DNA of 64,000 nt, from positions 1 through 64,000 of the forward strand of contig JAFIGT010000035.1 of NCBI GenBank assembly GCA_017849585.1, in the 5' to 3' direction. The translations under genes were made by a program, and so were the position numbers. The DNA comes from Verrucomicrobium sp. (GTDB lineage Bacteria > Verrucomicrobiota > Verrucomicrobiia > Methylacidiphilales > UBA1321). Below are positions 27,669 through 36,386 of the stretch, piece after piece. The notes beneath the pieces were generated by a model. It was not told the origin of the DNA. It was given only the letters and a program-made list of their open reading frames with translations, and made no database searches. How positions within the stretch are numbered: position 1 is the stretch's first letter; each line of letters opens with the position of its first letter.

Positions 27669-28751
27669 ATGCCTCGTCTGCTGTATCTCTACCCGGAAGA
27701 GTGGACGGGCCGCCGCGCCCGCGAAGTGCACACTCTGGAAACGTGTCTCTCGATGGCCGATGCTGGCATCAGCGTTACATTGGTCACAGCGGGACGGTTC
27801 GATCAGCAACGCGCCCTGAGCGCCCTGAAACGTGACGAAGCACCAGCGGGATTTTCCGTCGTCAATCTCTCGCGCAAAATCGGTCCGATCCGCAGTGCGG
27901 CAATCTTCGGCTGGCAATTCTCGCTCTGGTTGCGCACGCAGCAGCCGTTCGATATCGGTTTCATTATTCATCTCAAGGCCGCGCCCATCCTGCAACGTGC
28001 CGCGATTCCCTATGTGTGGGAAGCACATGAGATCTTCGCCGAGACGCCCGAGCCGGGCAGCCGCGCCGCGAACGAGATTCATCAACGCGAACACGCCACG
28101 TTGCGCCATGCGGTGAAGTTGATCGCGACGAGTCAGGCGCTGGCCGATGCGCTCAATCAGCGCTATTTCCCCACCGCGCCGCAGCCGTTCTTCATCGTGC
28201 CGCATGGCTGCGCGCCACCCATCATCGAATCGCTGGCCGATCCGCGCGGCCCCTTCGTTTATGCCGGATCGATCGCCGCGTGGAAGGGACTTCCCCTCGC
28301 GCTGGAAGCCGCCGTGCGCGTGGAGGTGCTGGTCAATATCATTGGCGGTACGAGCGAGGAATGGGTGCGACTCCAAGCGCAACTTTCCCAGGCTGCCCGG
28401 GAGAACATCAAGTGGCTGCCACGCGTGACGCCGGGAAAGTTGCTCGAGCTGATGCGCGGCGCGCGGGCGGGACTGTGCCCGACGCTGCCGGAAACCGGCT
28501 CGGGCCGGTACTCGTTGCCGATGAAAATTTTTGATTACGCGCGGTGCGGCCTACCGGTGGCAACGACCGATCTGCCGTCGTTGCGTTCTCTAGATGTGGG
28601 TGACTGGTGCCGACGCGTGGCGCGACCGGACGCGTCCGCGTGGGAGGAGGCGCTGAAACAGCCCTTCCCGAAAGGCGAAGAAGCGCGTGATTGGGCCATT
28701 CTGCATACCTGGCGCAAACGCGGCGAGAAGCTCCGCGAAATTTTAAGTTAA
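27669..28751 (+). CDS. GT4-like glycosyltransferase
   Basis: The 360-residue protein is a more diverged GT-B enzyme. The N-terminus (YLYPEEWTGRRAREVHTLET) is acceptor-side, VWEAHEIFAETPEPGS is typical of GT4 homologues, and the donor half has FVYAGSIAAWKGLPLALEA and SLPMKIFDYARCGLPVAT in place of the usual EX7E block. ATG 27669 was chosen over a TTG six bases upstream. It is the last gene of the transferase run. Confidence 0.85.
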   Translation: MPRLLYLYPEEWTGRRAREVHTLETCLSMADAGISVTLVTAGRFDQQRALSALKRDEAPAGFSVVNLSRKIGPIRSAAIFGWQFSLWLRTQQPFDIGFIIHLKAAPILQRAAIPYVWEAHEIFAETPEPGSRAANEIHQREHATLRHAVKLIATSQALADALNQRYFPTAPQPFFIVPHGCAPPIIESLADPRGPFVYAGSIAAWKGLPLALEAAVRVEVLVNIIGGTSEEWVRLQAQLSQAARENIKWLPRVTPGKLLELMRGARAGLCPTLPETGSGRYSLPMKIFDYARCGLPVATTDLPSLRSLDVGDWCRRVARPDASAWEEALKQPFPKGEEARDWAILHTWRKRGEKLREILS

Positions 28752-28804
28752 AGCGCGGGAGATTTGTCAGTGGGGGACGAATGTCTCTGGCTTCCAGTCG
28801 CTAC

Positions 28805-29566
28805 TTATAATTTTTTGGTAATTTCCACCGCTGCCTCGCGACACAGGCGGGTCATGAGTTTTCGGGAGCGGACTGGTTCATTCGCTGGAAGAAATCCACC
28901 GATTGCGGCCAGTACATCACCGCCGGGAGCGAAAATCGGGACCGCCACACGAAACCAGTAACCATCCCAGCTATCATCTGGAAAATCCGGCTGTGAAAAA
29001 CCAAGGTGACGTACCTTGGTGAGAAACTCCTCCAATCGTTCGCGTGAATGCCAGAGCGGCTTTCCCAGAAGATCGAAATTATGCGCGCGGAAATACCCCT
29101 GCACTTCGTCTGGATGCGCATAGGCCAGAAAGAGCAGCGAACTGGCCTTGATGTACGGCTCCACGTGATACTCCCGGCGACGGATCAGCACGCCGGGACG
29201 GCGCGACTGCACGCAGAGTCGCTGATAGGTATGGGGGTGTTCGTACTCCAATAGATTGAAGTTGCCGTCCGGCATTTGTGCTTGGGTGCGCACCATCACC
29301 TTGCCTGCCACAGAGAGTAAATGACGGCCATCGTCGAGGGTCTTAAGCTCGGTGAGCGCATGGCCGAGCGAAAAGCGAATCGGATGTTTACGACGGATGA
29401 GAAAGTGCTCCGCTTCGAGCGTGCGGATGAATTTGTAAACCGTATTGGGCTTGGCGCCCACCGCCTCGGCGATTTGGTTGAGAGTACGGCCGTCTTCCAC
29501 GCCGGCGACCGCGTAGAGGATTCGGGCCACGCGTTGGACCGATTGAAGTGGATTTCCAGCGGGCAT
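28805..29566 (-). CDS. IclR-family transcriptional regulator
   Basis: The 253-residue protein has an N-terminal winged helix-turn-helix (LNQIAEAVGAKPNTVYKFIR, residues 29-48) and a C-terminal IclR effector domain. Near residue 212 the segment RVAVPIFAPGGDVLAAIGGF matches the usual 'vavPvfd..g.vvaalsv' strand. It diverges from a PEP-CTERM gene across 86 bp, where an imperfect TTGTT...AACAA inverted repeat near 29629 could be its site. It probably controls carbohydrate-linked genes; no ligand can be read. Confidence 0.85.
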   Translation of the reverse strand: MPAGNPLQSVQRVARILYAVAGVEDGRTLNQIAEAVGAKPNTVYKFIRTLEAEHFLIRRKHPIRFSLGHALTELKTLDDGRHLLSVAGKVMVRTQAQMPDGNFNLLEYEHPHTYQRLCVQSRRPGVLIRRREYHVEPYIKASSLLFLAYAHPDEVQGYFRAHNFDLLGKPLWHSRERLEEFLTKVRHLGFSQPDFPDDSWDGYWFRVAVPIFAPGGDVLAAIGGFLPANEPVRSRKLMTRLCREAAVEITKKL

Positions 29567-29652
29567 AAAATTCCGGATCTATGATCCAGTGTTTTCGCTC
29601 TTTTGGCAAGTTTTCGATTTCGGGAAATTGTTGCCAGTGAAACAATGATCGC

Positions 29653-30447
29653 ATGAAAACGATCCGAGCTTGTTCCATTGCTCTTCTGCCATGTCTGGCC
29701 TTTTTCGTTCTGGCCTTCGGTGCTTTTTCGGTGCAGGGCGCTCTCTATTCAGAAACCTTTGACAATACCACGGCGTCGAATAAAGCGGCCGGGTACTTGG
29801 GTTGGTCGGCCTTTGTAGGATCGTCCGCCACCGACTTGACCAGCATTGCGGGAGTGGCTGGTACCGACTACGTGGCAGTGGCTTCGGCTGCTGGTAATCC
29901 CGGTACGCCGAACGGTTTTATTTTTGCCAATAACGGCGCGACGGCGAATCAGACCTTTGCCTTGGTGGACACGACATTCAGTGCGGTAACCCTCGCCAAT
30001 GGCGATTCCATTACCTGGACGATGGGAAATAATGCCAACACCGCCACCGCCCAGATTCTCATCCAAATTGGGGGCAACGGTTCGGTGGGCAGTGGTTCTT
30101 GGTATGTATCGACCGCTACCAAAACTTCCAGCTCCCTCACGACGTCGACGTTCCAGAGTGCAAGCGAGAGTGCTGTGACTGCGACACTCACTTTTTCCAC
30201 CAGCATGAGCGCCTGGAAAGAGTTCACCTTGGTGGGCGGTAACAGCATGGCGGTGGGAAATACACTGACGGCTGATTTGAGTTCCACGACCATTACCGGC
30301 ATTGGCTTTTATCTCGTTGATCTGGCTGGTGCGGGCAATTCCATGCGACTCGATACGTTGCAAATTGTTCCTGAACCCGGGTCGCTGGCCTTGGCGCTGG
30401 CTGGTGGCTTGGTGAGTGTGATGTACGCCCGCCGTCGGCGGAGTTAG
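29653..30447 (+). CDS. PEP-CTERM sorted protein
   Basis: The 264-residue protein has a signal peptide (to about residue 30), a Ser/Thr/Gly/Asn-rich beta domain opening with LYSETFDNTTASNKAAGYLG, and a C-terminal sorting tag: VPEPGSLALALAGGLVSVMY, then RRRRS. The family tag directs proteins to an exosortase, which is not in the window. The body resembles carbohydrate-binding or adhesion-type beta sandwiches common in these proteins. Its stop overlaps the stop of the convergent AraC gene by three bases. Confidence 0.88.
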   Translation: MKTIRACSIALLPCLAFFVLAFGAFSVQGALYSETFDNTTASNKAAGYLGWSAFVGSSATDLTSIAGVAGTDYVAVASAAGNPGTPNGFIFANNGATANQTFALVDTTFSAVTLANGDSITWTMGNNANTATAQILIQIGGNGSVGSGSWYVSTATKTSSSLTTSTFQSASESAVTATLTFSTSMSAWKEFTLVGGNSMAVGNTLTADLSSTTITGIGFYLVDLAGAGNSMRLDTLQIVPEPGSLALALAGGLVSVMYARRRRS

Positions 30448-31358
30448 CGCCTCTTCTTTTTTGTGCGGGCGCTTTTCGCCGGTGCTGATGCCGGCGGATT
30501 GCGCAGGGCGCGTGGGGGTTGTCCGAACTTTTTTTTCACCCACAGCGAAAAGTGCGACAGGCTCTTAAAGCCGAGATCGTAGGCGATTGATTTGGAGCTG
30601 CGCCGGGATTCCAGCAAAGCGACGCGCGCACTGTGCTCCTTCTTGCGTTCCCAATATTCATTCGGTGTTTTGCCGAGGGTGGAAAAGAACAGTTTGTTGA
30701 GATGGCTGACGCAGAGGCCGACTTTTTTGGCCAATTCGCGCTCACGCAACGGTTGATTCAGCGGACGGGTTTCCAGGATGTGGACGGCTTGACGCACGCG
30801 CGGATCAAGTTGTCCAATGGTGTGGGGAATCAGTCCCTGCTCTTCCATCGCATCGGCGTAACAGAGAATCCAGCCACAGAGCAGGCGCTGGATTTCGAAA
30901 TGATTGCGCAAGGATCCCGAGCGCGTGGGGAGTTCGTTTTGCACTCCGGGAAATTCCCGGCCTACCATCCGCGCCATGCGTTCCGCGATGCGCGTCAACT
31001 TGGGAACCTTGGCCACGGGGATGGCGTGGGTGCGCGTCCGATCGAAGAGCGGTTCGCCGGTTGGCCACTCGGCGACAAAACGCACAGAGAGAATTTCCGC
31101 GTTGGGGCTGAAATGTTGCCGCCCATTTTCTTTGCACGGGAAAATCCAGTAGCCGCTCGTATACGTCTCTTTGCGTGACGCAAAGGTGAGGGTAACCGTG
31201 CCTCGGCGCAAGAGCCAGGCTGGGCTGGGGGTGCCCCAATACCGGTTCAATCCGGGGCGGGGAGGCCCCTCATACACCCAAGTCAACTGGGCGCGCAGGT
31301 CATTCCAATTTTGCACGGGCTCACTGGGCGGCGAGAGGTAGGGAGAGTGATTGGGCAC
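30444..31358 (-). CDS. AraC-family transcriptional regulator
   Basis: The 304-residue protein has a C-terminal double helix-turn-helix (residues ~195-290). It includes LAKKVGLCVSHLNKLFFSTL, GKTPNEYWERKK and IAYDLGFKSLSHFSLWVKKK. An N-terminal cupin-like sensing domain of about 150 residues opens with a proline-rich stretch. The start codon is GTG. It is convergent with the first PEP-CTERM gene and divergent from the second, across 162 bp containing a repeated GTAAATT-TATA motif, so it may regulate the second one and itself. Confidence 0.87.
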   Translation of the reverse strand: MPNHSPYLSPPSEPVQNWNDLRAQLTWVYEGPPRPGLNRYWGTPSPAWLLRRGTVTLTFASRKETYTSGYWIFPCKENGRQHFSPNAEILSVRFVAEWPTGEPLFDRTRTHAIPVAKVPKLTRIAERMARMVGREFPGVQNELPTRSGSLRNHFEIQRLLCGWILCYADAMEEQGLIPHTIGQLDPRVRQAVHILETRPLNQPLRERELAKKVGLCVSHLNKLFFSTLGKTPNEYWERKKEHSARVALLESRRSSKSIAYDLGFKSLSHFSLWVKKKFGQPPRALRNPPASAPAKSARTKKKRR

Positions 31359-31360
31359 AA

Positions 31361-31440
31361 GTAAATTATATAACTAATTGAGGATTTAAGCACGTCAATC
31401 CCCGAGCCGGCCAAGCGGCAGATTATGTAAATTTATAGAG
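31361..31440. promoter_or_regulatory. candidate AraC-type direct repeat sites
   Basis: GTAAATTATATAAC (31361-31374) and GTAAATTTATAGAG (31427-31440) are near-identical, same orientation, 66 bp apart, in the divergent space between the AraC gene and a PEP-CTERM gene. AraC regulators often bind spaced direct repeats. Confidence 0.35.
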
Positions 31441-31520
31441 GAAAAGTGCAACTGGCTGCAATTGTTACCAATAAACCACAAGGATACATTGAATGGGAGG
31501 AAATCTTTCCGGTAAAAACT

Positions 31521-32465
31521 ATGAAAAAAGTACTCTCCTTAATGGTAACGGCGATCCTGATCCTGTTCCCGTGTACGATGAGGGCTCAGACGACGTTGGT
31601 AAGCGACAATTTTGAAAGCTTGATCAACGGGGGGGCACGCGATGCTAATGGAAAGTATTCCACCGGCTCAACCGCCTCGACCTGGTGGTATCTCACGGCC
31701 ACAGGACCGATTGCCACCGTCACGAACACGTATACCGGTTCGGCTCCGGTGGGGAATTTCTCCGGCAACTGGCTGCAGACGAATTACAACTACAGCAGTT
31801 CCAGTGTGACGGGTGGGACAGCGAATGGAACTTATAACTGGGCTGTGTCTCCCTTTGCGGCGACGACTCTTGCCACAGTGGGTTCTTCCCTGACGGTGCA
31901 GTTTGATTTTCGCTACTATACTTCGACGAGTGGTGGCTGGGATCGGTCGCCGCAGTTTGGTTTCTTCAAAAGTTCCGGTGGACAGATCAGTGGGGACAGT
32001 ACCACCGCTTTGTCGTTAGTCTCGGGCGGATACGGAGTCAACACGAGCTACACCACGTCCGGCACTATCACTTCAACGGCCATGCTGTTTGAAAGCGCGG
32101 GTTGGTTTGCCTCCGGGGAAACGACCTTGGCTAGCATCAACAGCACAGCTAATCCCGCTTTGTTGCCGGTCTCGGAATTTGCCCTGCCCTATACCGAGAA
32201 TTATAAGCTCGTGCTCACAGTGGTGGCCACGGGCATGCAACTGCAGCTTTACTTGGATGATGTGCTGACTCTCACAACAATAGACACCACTGTCTCCAAC
32301 ACTACCTTTGACGAATTTGCTATCCGTGCCCGCGCCACGGGCCAGATCGACAATTTTAGCATCGTTACTGCTGTCCCCGAGCCAGAGACGTATGCACTGA
32401 TGATCATGGCGTTCGGCGTATTGATGATTTCCGTGCGTCGTCGCACCCTGCGGGTTGGTTTCTGA
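31521..32465 (+). CDS. PEP-CTERM sorted protein
   Basis: The 314-residue protein has a signal peptide (MKKVLSLMVTAILILFPCTM), a beta-rich Ser/Thr/Gly body with SDNFESLINGGARDANGKYS near its start, and the sorting tag VPEPETYALMIMAFGVLMIS followed by VRRR. The extra tail TLRVGF after the basic cluster is slightly longer than usual. An in-frame GTG at 31446 is possible, but only ATG 31521 gives a proper signal peptide. A strong terminator follows. Confidence 0.88.
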   Translation: MKKVLSLMVTAILILFPCTMRAQTTLVSDNFESLINGGARDANGKYSTGSTASTWWYLTATGPIATVTNTYTGSAPVGNFSGNWLQTNYNYSSSSVTGGTANGTYNWAVSPFAATTLATVGSSLTVQFDFRYYTSTSGGWDRSPQFGFFKSSGGQISGDSTTALSLVSGGYGVNTSYTTSGTITSTAMLFESAGWFASGETTLASINSTANPALLPVSEFALPYTENYKLVLTVVATGMQLQLYLDDVLTLTTIDTTVSNTTFDEFAIRARATGQIDNFSIVTAVPEPETYALMIMAFGVLMISVRRRTLRVGF

Positions 32466-32501
32466 TTGGACTTCTTTCAAAAAGACGACGAGCGACTCGG
32501 C

Positions 32502-32530
32502 AAGGCGGTACTTTCGGTACCGCCTTTTTT
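32502..32530 (+). terminator. rho-independent terminator after the second PEP-CTERM gene
   Basis: Ten-base stem AAGGCGGTAC / GTACCGCCTT with a five-base loop, running into six T. Confidence 0.9.
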
Positions 32531-32631
32531 GGTGCCCGAAAGGATTAATGAGAACGTGGCGATTTTCGTTTTCATACAGGATAGTGCGTGATACAAGACA
32601 GTTTGAGGCGATTAATCCCGCTGATAACCAC

Positions 32632-33756
32632 ATGAGCTCTGATACTAAGCGTTTTCGCATTCTTTCTCTCGACGGCGGACAGCGAGGCGTCCTGATGGCG
32701 CGTATGTTGATGCGGTTACAGGAACGGCTGCCGGGTTTCTTGGATCAGGTTGATCTCTTTGCCGGCACCTCGGCAGGAGCGATGACGGCTGCCATAGCTT
32801 TGACGAGTCCCTCGTGGAAAGTCGGGCTCAAGCGCGCTCACGATTTTTGGAGTGAAGCGAAGTTCGCGAAGATTAATCCGCTGCAAAATATCCTGTCTCT
32901 CACCGGGAAGTTTCCGTTGACGTCGAATGCCGCCATGCTCGAGCAGCTGGAGATTCATCTGGGGGATATTACCCTTGAGAAGCTCTCGCGCAAATTGGTC
33001 ATTCCCGCCTTTCAATTGGACAACGGCGCCAAAGATCCGGCTTTCCGCAACTGGACGCCGCGACTGTTTCATAACCTACCGCTCGAGGGTTCCGGTTCCA
33101 CTGAGCTGTTGCGCGATGTGGTCATGCGCTCCGGTTCCGCGCCGATTGTTTCACCCGCTTATCAGGGCTACGTGGACGGAGGACTCTACGCGAATAATCC
33201 CAGCCTGTGCGCTTTGGCCTTGGCGAAAGACTACACGGGTCTGCCCGTGGAGCAGATCGAAATTTTCTCCGTCGGCATGGGGCAGAATCCGATCTACTTG
33301 AACAAGTCGACGGACAATCTCGGCTACATGGACTGGTTTCTGGATAGCGGTCACGCGATGGCCATGCTCAATGCCGTGGCCGAGTCGAATTTAAAGGCAA
33401 TCAGCTATCAATGCGGGCGTTTGCTGGAGAGTGGTTTCTATCGTCTGGATCCCCGCTTGCCGCGCGCCTTCTACCGCAAAAACGAACAGCAGGTGCGTGC
33501 TGATATGGACGCGTGGGAGGGCATTGGTGCGGAGGTGAATTTGGTCTCAGCGGAAACCTGGCTGGTCAATCATGGCTGGCATAAGCCGGTGAAAGCCAAG
33601 ACTTCGGCCAAAGCCAAAACGAATGCGTTGCAGCGAAACAAAGTAAAGGCCGTGCGCCGTCCTGCCCGACAGACCAAACCCAAAGCGGATCGGGTCGTGA
33701 AAGTGGCGGCGGCTGAGACCCCGGTGGTCCCGTCTGAAGCGCCCATTAAGGAGTAG
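32632..33756 (+). CDS. patatin-like phospholipase
   Basis: The 374-residue protein is a patatin-type lipid acyl hydrolase. The oxyanion-hole motif DGGQRG is at 14-19, the nucleophile S47 is in GTSAGA, and the dyad aspartate D182 is in YVDGGLYANNP. All catalytic elements are present. After about residue 318 there is a basic Lys/Ala/Arg tail, which could bind acidic lipid or nucleic acid. ATG 32632 begins the conserved fold; an upstream in-frame start at 32455 would add 59 residues lying in the terminator region. The next gene, a STAS protein, starts 4 bp after the stop and borrows its ribosome site from this gene's last codons. Confidence 0.9.
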   Translation: MSSDTKRFRILSLDGGQRGVLMARMLMRLQERLPGFLDQVDLFAGTSAGAMTAAIALTSPSWKVGLKRAHDFWSEAKFAKINPLQNILSLTGKFPLTSNAAMLEQLEIHLGDITLEKLSRKLVIPAFQLDNGAKDPAFRNWTPRLFHNLPLEGSGSTELLRDVVMRSGSAPIVSPAYQGYVDGGLYANNPSLCALALAKDYTGLPVEQIEIFSVGMGQNPIYLNKSTDNLGYMDWFLDSGHAMAMLNAVAESNLKAISYQCGRLLESGFYRLDPRLPRAFYRKNEQQVRADMDAWEGIGAEVNLVSAETWLVNHGWHKPVKAKTSAKAKTNALQRNKVKAVRRPARQTKPKADRVVKVAAAETPVVPSEAPIKE

Positions 33757-33760
33757 TACT

Positions 33761-34087
33761 GTGATTACTGTTAATATTGAAAAAAGTGGCCATGTGGTCA
33801 TCGTTGTGGTCAAGGGACGGCTGGATGCGAGTACGAGCCCAGAGCTTGAGAAAAAACTGGCCGAGGCGGGCGGTGCGGCCAAAACGCCGCTGGTGCTTGA
33901 TTTTCAGGCGCTGGAATACATCAGCAGCGCCGGCCTGCGTGTCTTGATTTCCCTCTGCCAATCAAAACAGAAGGCGGTCATTTGCTCCATGCCGGAACTT
34001 GTCGCCGAAGTGTTCGACATTTCCGGTCTGAGCTCGATGTTTGAGCGCTACGATGATCGCGCCAGCGCGATCAAGGCACTGGCGTAG
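33761..34087 (+). CDS. STAS-domain protein (anti-sigma factor antagonist type)
   Basis: The 108-residue single STAS domain has VVVKGRLDASTSPELEKKL near residue 15 and the phosphorylatable loop YISSAGLRVL near 51-60. Such proteins bind kinase-type anti-sigma factors or act in partner-switching; no such kinase is adjacent. Start codon GTG; AAGGAG lies inside the end of the patatin gene, so translation is coupled. It overlaps the end of the convergent MFS gene by 17 bp. Confidence 0.88.
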   Translation: MITVNIEKSGHVVIVVVKGRLDASTSPELEKKLAEAGGAAKTPLVLDFQALEYISSAGLRVLISLCQSKQKAVICSMPELVAEVFDISGLSSMFERYDDRASAIKALA

Positions 34088-35522
34088 AAACGACCGCCTT
34101 TTTGGCAGGTCGCAGACAGGTAAAAGCGGAGGCGATGGCGGCGATCAACGCCAGCACCACCGCTCCGCTCATCGCGGCGGAAAAACCAATGGCCATGGCG
34201 AGCCGGTTCTCCTCGGGTGTATCGGGAAGTCCCTGGAAATGGGAACGGGCGATGATATAGGCGAAGGAGCCCAGCACGCTGATGCCCAGCAGCATTCCAA
34301 TATTCTTGAACATGTTGTAGGTGCTCGCCGTTATGCTGCGCAATTCACGCGTGGCCAGTCCCATCACATAGCTTGAATTCGGAGGGAAGAACAACCCGAT
34401 CGACAGGCCCAGCAGCGAAAAGACCGCGGTAATATGGAGGATGGAACTGCTGGCATTCAGCATTGCCATCAGCAGGCAACTGATACTAAGCAGTCCAGCC
34501 GCCAGTGCGCTCAGACGCTCGGCTCCCATCCGGTCGGCAATGAGACCGGAAATCGGTGCCGCCATCAGCATGATCAGACCCGGCATGGTCATCACGAGCC
34601 CCACTTTGCCTGGAGGCAGGTCGTGGACGCGCTGCAGATAGAAAGGGCCGAGGATTGTCAGGCAGCCGAGAATCATCATCACCGTAATGGCGCTGGTAAT
34701 GGCCAGAATCACCCGAAAATCACCGAAGACCGCGCCAGGAATAATGGGCGCACGTGCGCGTCGTTCCTGCCAGATAAAGAGACAGGTGAAGAGAACGCTG
34801 CCACTGAGGAACAGGAGTCCTTCCGGATTTCCCCATCCATCCAGATCGACCCGGTTGAGCCCATGATTGATGCCCACCAGGGCAAGCGTAACAAAGAGAA
34901 GTCCCAGCCAATCGAACGGAGCCGATTTTTCTGCCTCGTTAATGGGCGGATCATGAGGGAGATAGTGCCAACAAAAAAAGAGCGCGATGACGCACAGTGG
35001 AATATTAATCAGAAAAATCGAGCTCCAGCCCCATGCCTGCGTCATGAAGCCGCCGACAGGTGGACCGACGATGGAAGCTATCGAGGCGCTCGCTCCCAAG
35101 AGACCCATGGCGGTGCCCCGGCGATCTGGAGGCAGATGTTCAGCCACCAACACATAGCCCGTCGCCAGAAGAGCTGCTGCTCCCACGGATTGCAAAATGC
35201 GAGCTGCGACCAAAAGATCGAGTGTGCGGGAAAGACCGCAGATGAGAGAGCCGATGCCAAAAAGCAGGAAACCGCTGAGGAAAAGTCGCTTGGCTCCGAA
35301 AATGGAGCCGAGTTTTCCAACCAGCGGCAGACTGGCGGTCATGAACAAAATGTACGAGACCATCACCTGCGAGGTTGTCGTGATCGGGACATTCAGATCG
35401 CGGGCCAGATCAGGCAGCGCGATGGAAACAATACTGCCGTCCAGGGAGCTGACGAACGCCGCGAAGGCTACGCTGGCGATCAACCACCGTTGGCGCTTGG
35501 GATCTACAAGATAAGTTTCCAT
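34071..35522 (-). CDS. MFS transporter, DHA2 (14-helix) drug-exporter type
   Basis: The 483-residue protein has about 14 membrane helices. The N-terminal helix carries SLDGSIVSIALPDLARDLNV. The loop-2 motif reads GKLGSIFGAKRLF, and motif C-like ASIASIVGPPVGGFM lies near residue 160. It is a proton-coupled exporter of the EmrB/QacA kind, substrate unknown. It is divergent from the operon carrying MbtH and the NRPS (266 bp between starts), so it is a candidate for exporting the peptide product, by context only. ATG 35522 is preferred over a TTG six codons upstream. Confidence 0.88.
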   Translation of the reverse strand: METYLVDPKRQRWLIASVAFAAFVSSLDGSIVSIALPDLARDLNVPITTTSQVMVSYILFMTASLPLVGKLGSIFGAKRLFLSGFLLFGIGSLICGLSRTLDLLVAARILQSVGAAALLATGYVLVAEHLPPDRRGTAMGLLGASASIASIVGPPVGGFMTQAWGWSSIFLINIPLCVIALFFCWHYLPHDPPINEAEKSAPFDWLGLLFVTLALVGINHGLNRVDLDGWGNPEGLLFLSGSVLFTCLFIWQERRARAPIIPGAVFGDFRVILAITSAITVMMILGCLTILGPFYLQRVHDLPPGKVGLVMTMPGLIMLMAAPISGLIADRMGAERLSALAAGLLSISCLLMAMLNASSSILHITAVFSLLGLSIGLFFPPNSSYVMGLATRELRSITASTYNMFKNIGMLLGISVLGSFAYIIARSHFQGLPDTPEENRLAMAIGFSAAMSGAVVLALIAAIASAFTCLRPAKKAVVSTPVP

Positions 35523-35685
35523 ATGAAGAGGAATCTGCAAAAGCTCGGAGGTCGGGCGTCTACAAGGCGGCTGATGATGTGGCAGGCGTCGGAAAGAACG
35601 TCAAGGACAAATCCGATGCCTCACAGAATCAACAGGTTAATGATTGGATAAATTTGATGGTAAAAGCGACGTATTAAATTTGGTG

Positions 35686-35712
35686 TTGACTATCAAGCTC
35701 TCAGAATAATAC
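35686..35712 (+). promoter_or_regulatory. weak candidate promoter for the NRPS operon
   Basis: TTGACT (35686) and TAATAC (35707) are spaced 15 bp apart in an AT-rich stretch about 75 bp before the first gene of the operon. The spacing is short of the ideal 17, so this is tentative. Confidence 0.25.
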
Positions 35713-35788
35713 TCACGACATAAGTTTACAACTTAGTAGTAGTCTTCCAACTAATAATTTGGCAACGCTTTAAACGGAGATCAGAACT

Positions 35789-36022
35789 ATGAGTGACAAT
35801 GGTAACGGGGCTTTACGCGACACAATTCTTGAACTCGGTTCCGGGCTATGGGAAGGCCTGCAACCCAAGCGCGAGAGCATGGCCATTTTGCAGAAACATT
35901 TCCTTCTGGCGCAGGCCGAGATGCTCAAAGGCTTTGCCAAAGTCGTTGAGCTCGAGCTTGAAAATCTCGACAAGCCCGCGAAAAAGGCGACGGCACGTCG
36001 CGAGAAGATTTCCGTTAAATAA
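35789..36022 (+). CDS. small helical protein A of the NRPS operon
   Basis: The 77-residue protein is not a family I recognise. It is almost entirely alpha-helical with a heptad-like pattern: FLLAQAEMLKGFAKVVELEL lies around residues 38-57, followed by a basic Lys/Arg/Ala tail. It resembles the 83-residue protein at 37574: both share L-x-A-Q-x-E-x-L, then E-x-x-L-x-x-L-D, and a basic end. GGAG lies 10 bp before the ATG. It opens the operon that continues with MbtH, ArsA and the synthetase. A chaperone, adaptor or membrane-associating role is conceivable but unproven. Confidence 0.65.
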   Translation: MSDNGNGALRDTILELGSGLWEGLQPKRESMAILQKHFLLAQAEMLKGFAKVVELELENLDKPAKKATARREKISVK

Positions 36023-36104
36023 TTCACCCTGTAGGGGCGGAAGGAGTCCGGAACGGGCTCGACATTAACACGTAAGAACAACCCTGGACGGGAGACCGAT
36101 ACTC

Positions 36105-36335
36105 ATGTCTGAAAGTGCCGACAACAAGCGTTACCGCGTCGTAATCAATCACGAAGAGCAATACTCCATTTGGGCGGAAGGCCAGCCGCTACCATTGGGT
36201 TGGAATGCCGAGGGCAAGGAAGGTACCAAGGACGAGTGTCTTGCGTATATCAAGACGGTATGGGTGGATATGCGTCCCCTCAGTTTGCGTCAGGTCATGG
36301 CCCGTGAGTCATCCTCGACTGTACCTGCGGTGTAA
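36105..36335 (+). CDS. MbtH-like protein
   Basis: The 76-residue protein is a clear MbtH homologue. The conserved blocks are NHEEQYSIW (residues 15-23), LPLGW with its buried Trp near 33, and VWVDMRPLSLR (52-62). MbtH proteins bind NRPS adenylation domains and are often needed for their solubility or activity. One lies here in the same operon as the four-module synthetase 1.6 kb downstream. GGGAG precedes the ATG by 11 bp. Confidence 0.96.
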   Translation: MSESADNKRYRVVINHEEQYSIWAEGQPLPLGWNAEGKEGTKDECLAYIKTVWVDMRPLSLRQVMARESSSTVPAV

Positions 36336-36386
36336 GGTCCTCTTCATTTTCACTCCAATCTCGATCCTTTTTTAGATCCCTCCATT

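Noticed and set aside
34434-35651. 405-residue plus-strand open frame
   Set aside because: Antisense to the MFS transporter; Glu/Gln/His-rich without domains.
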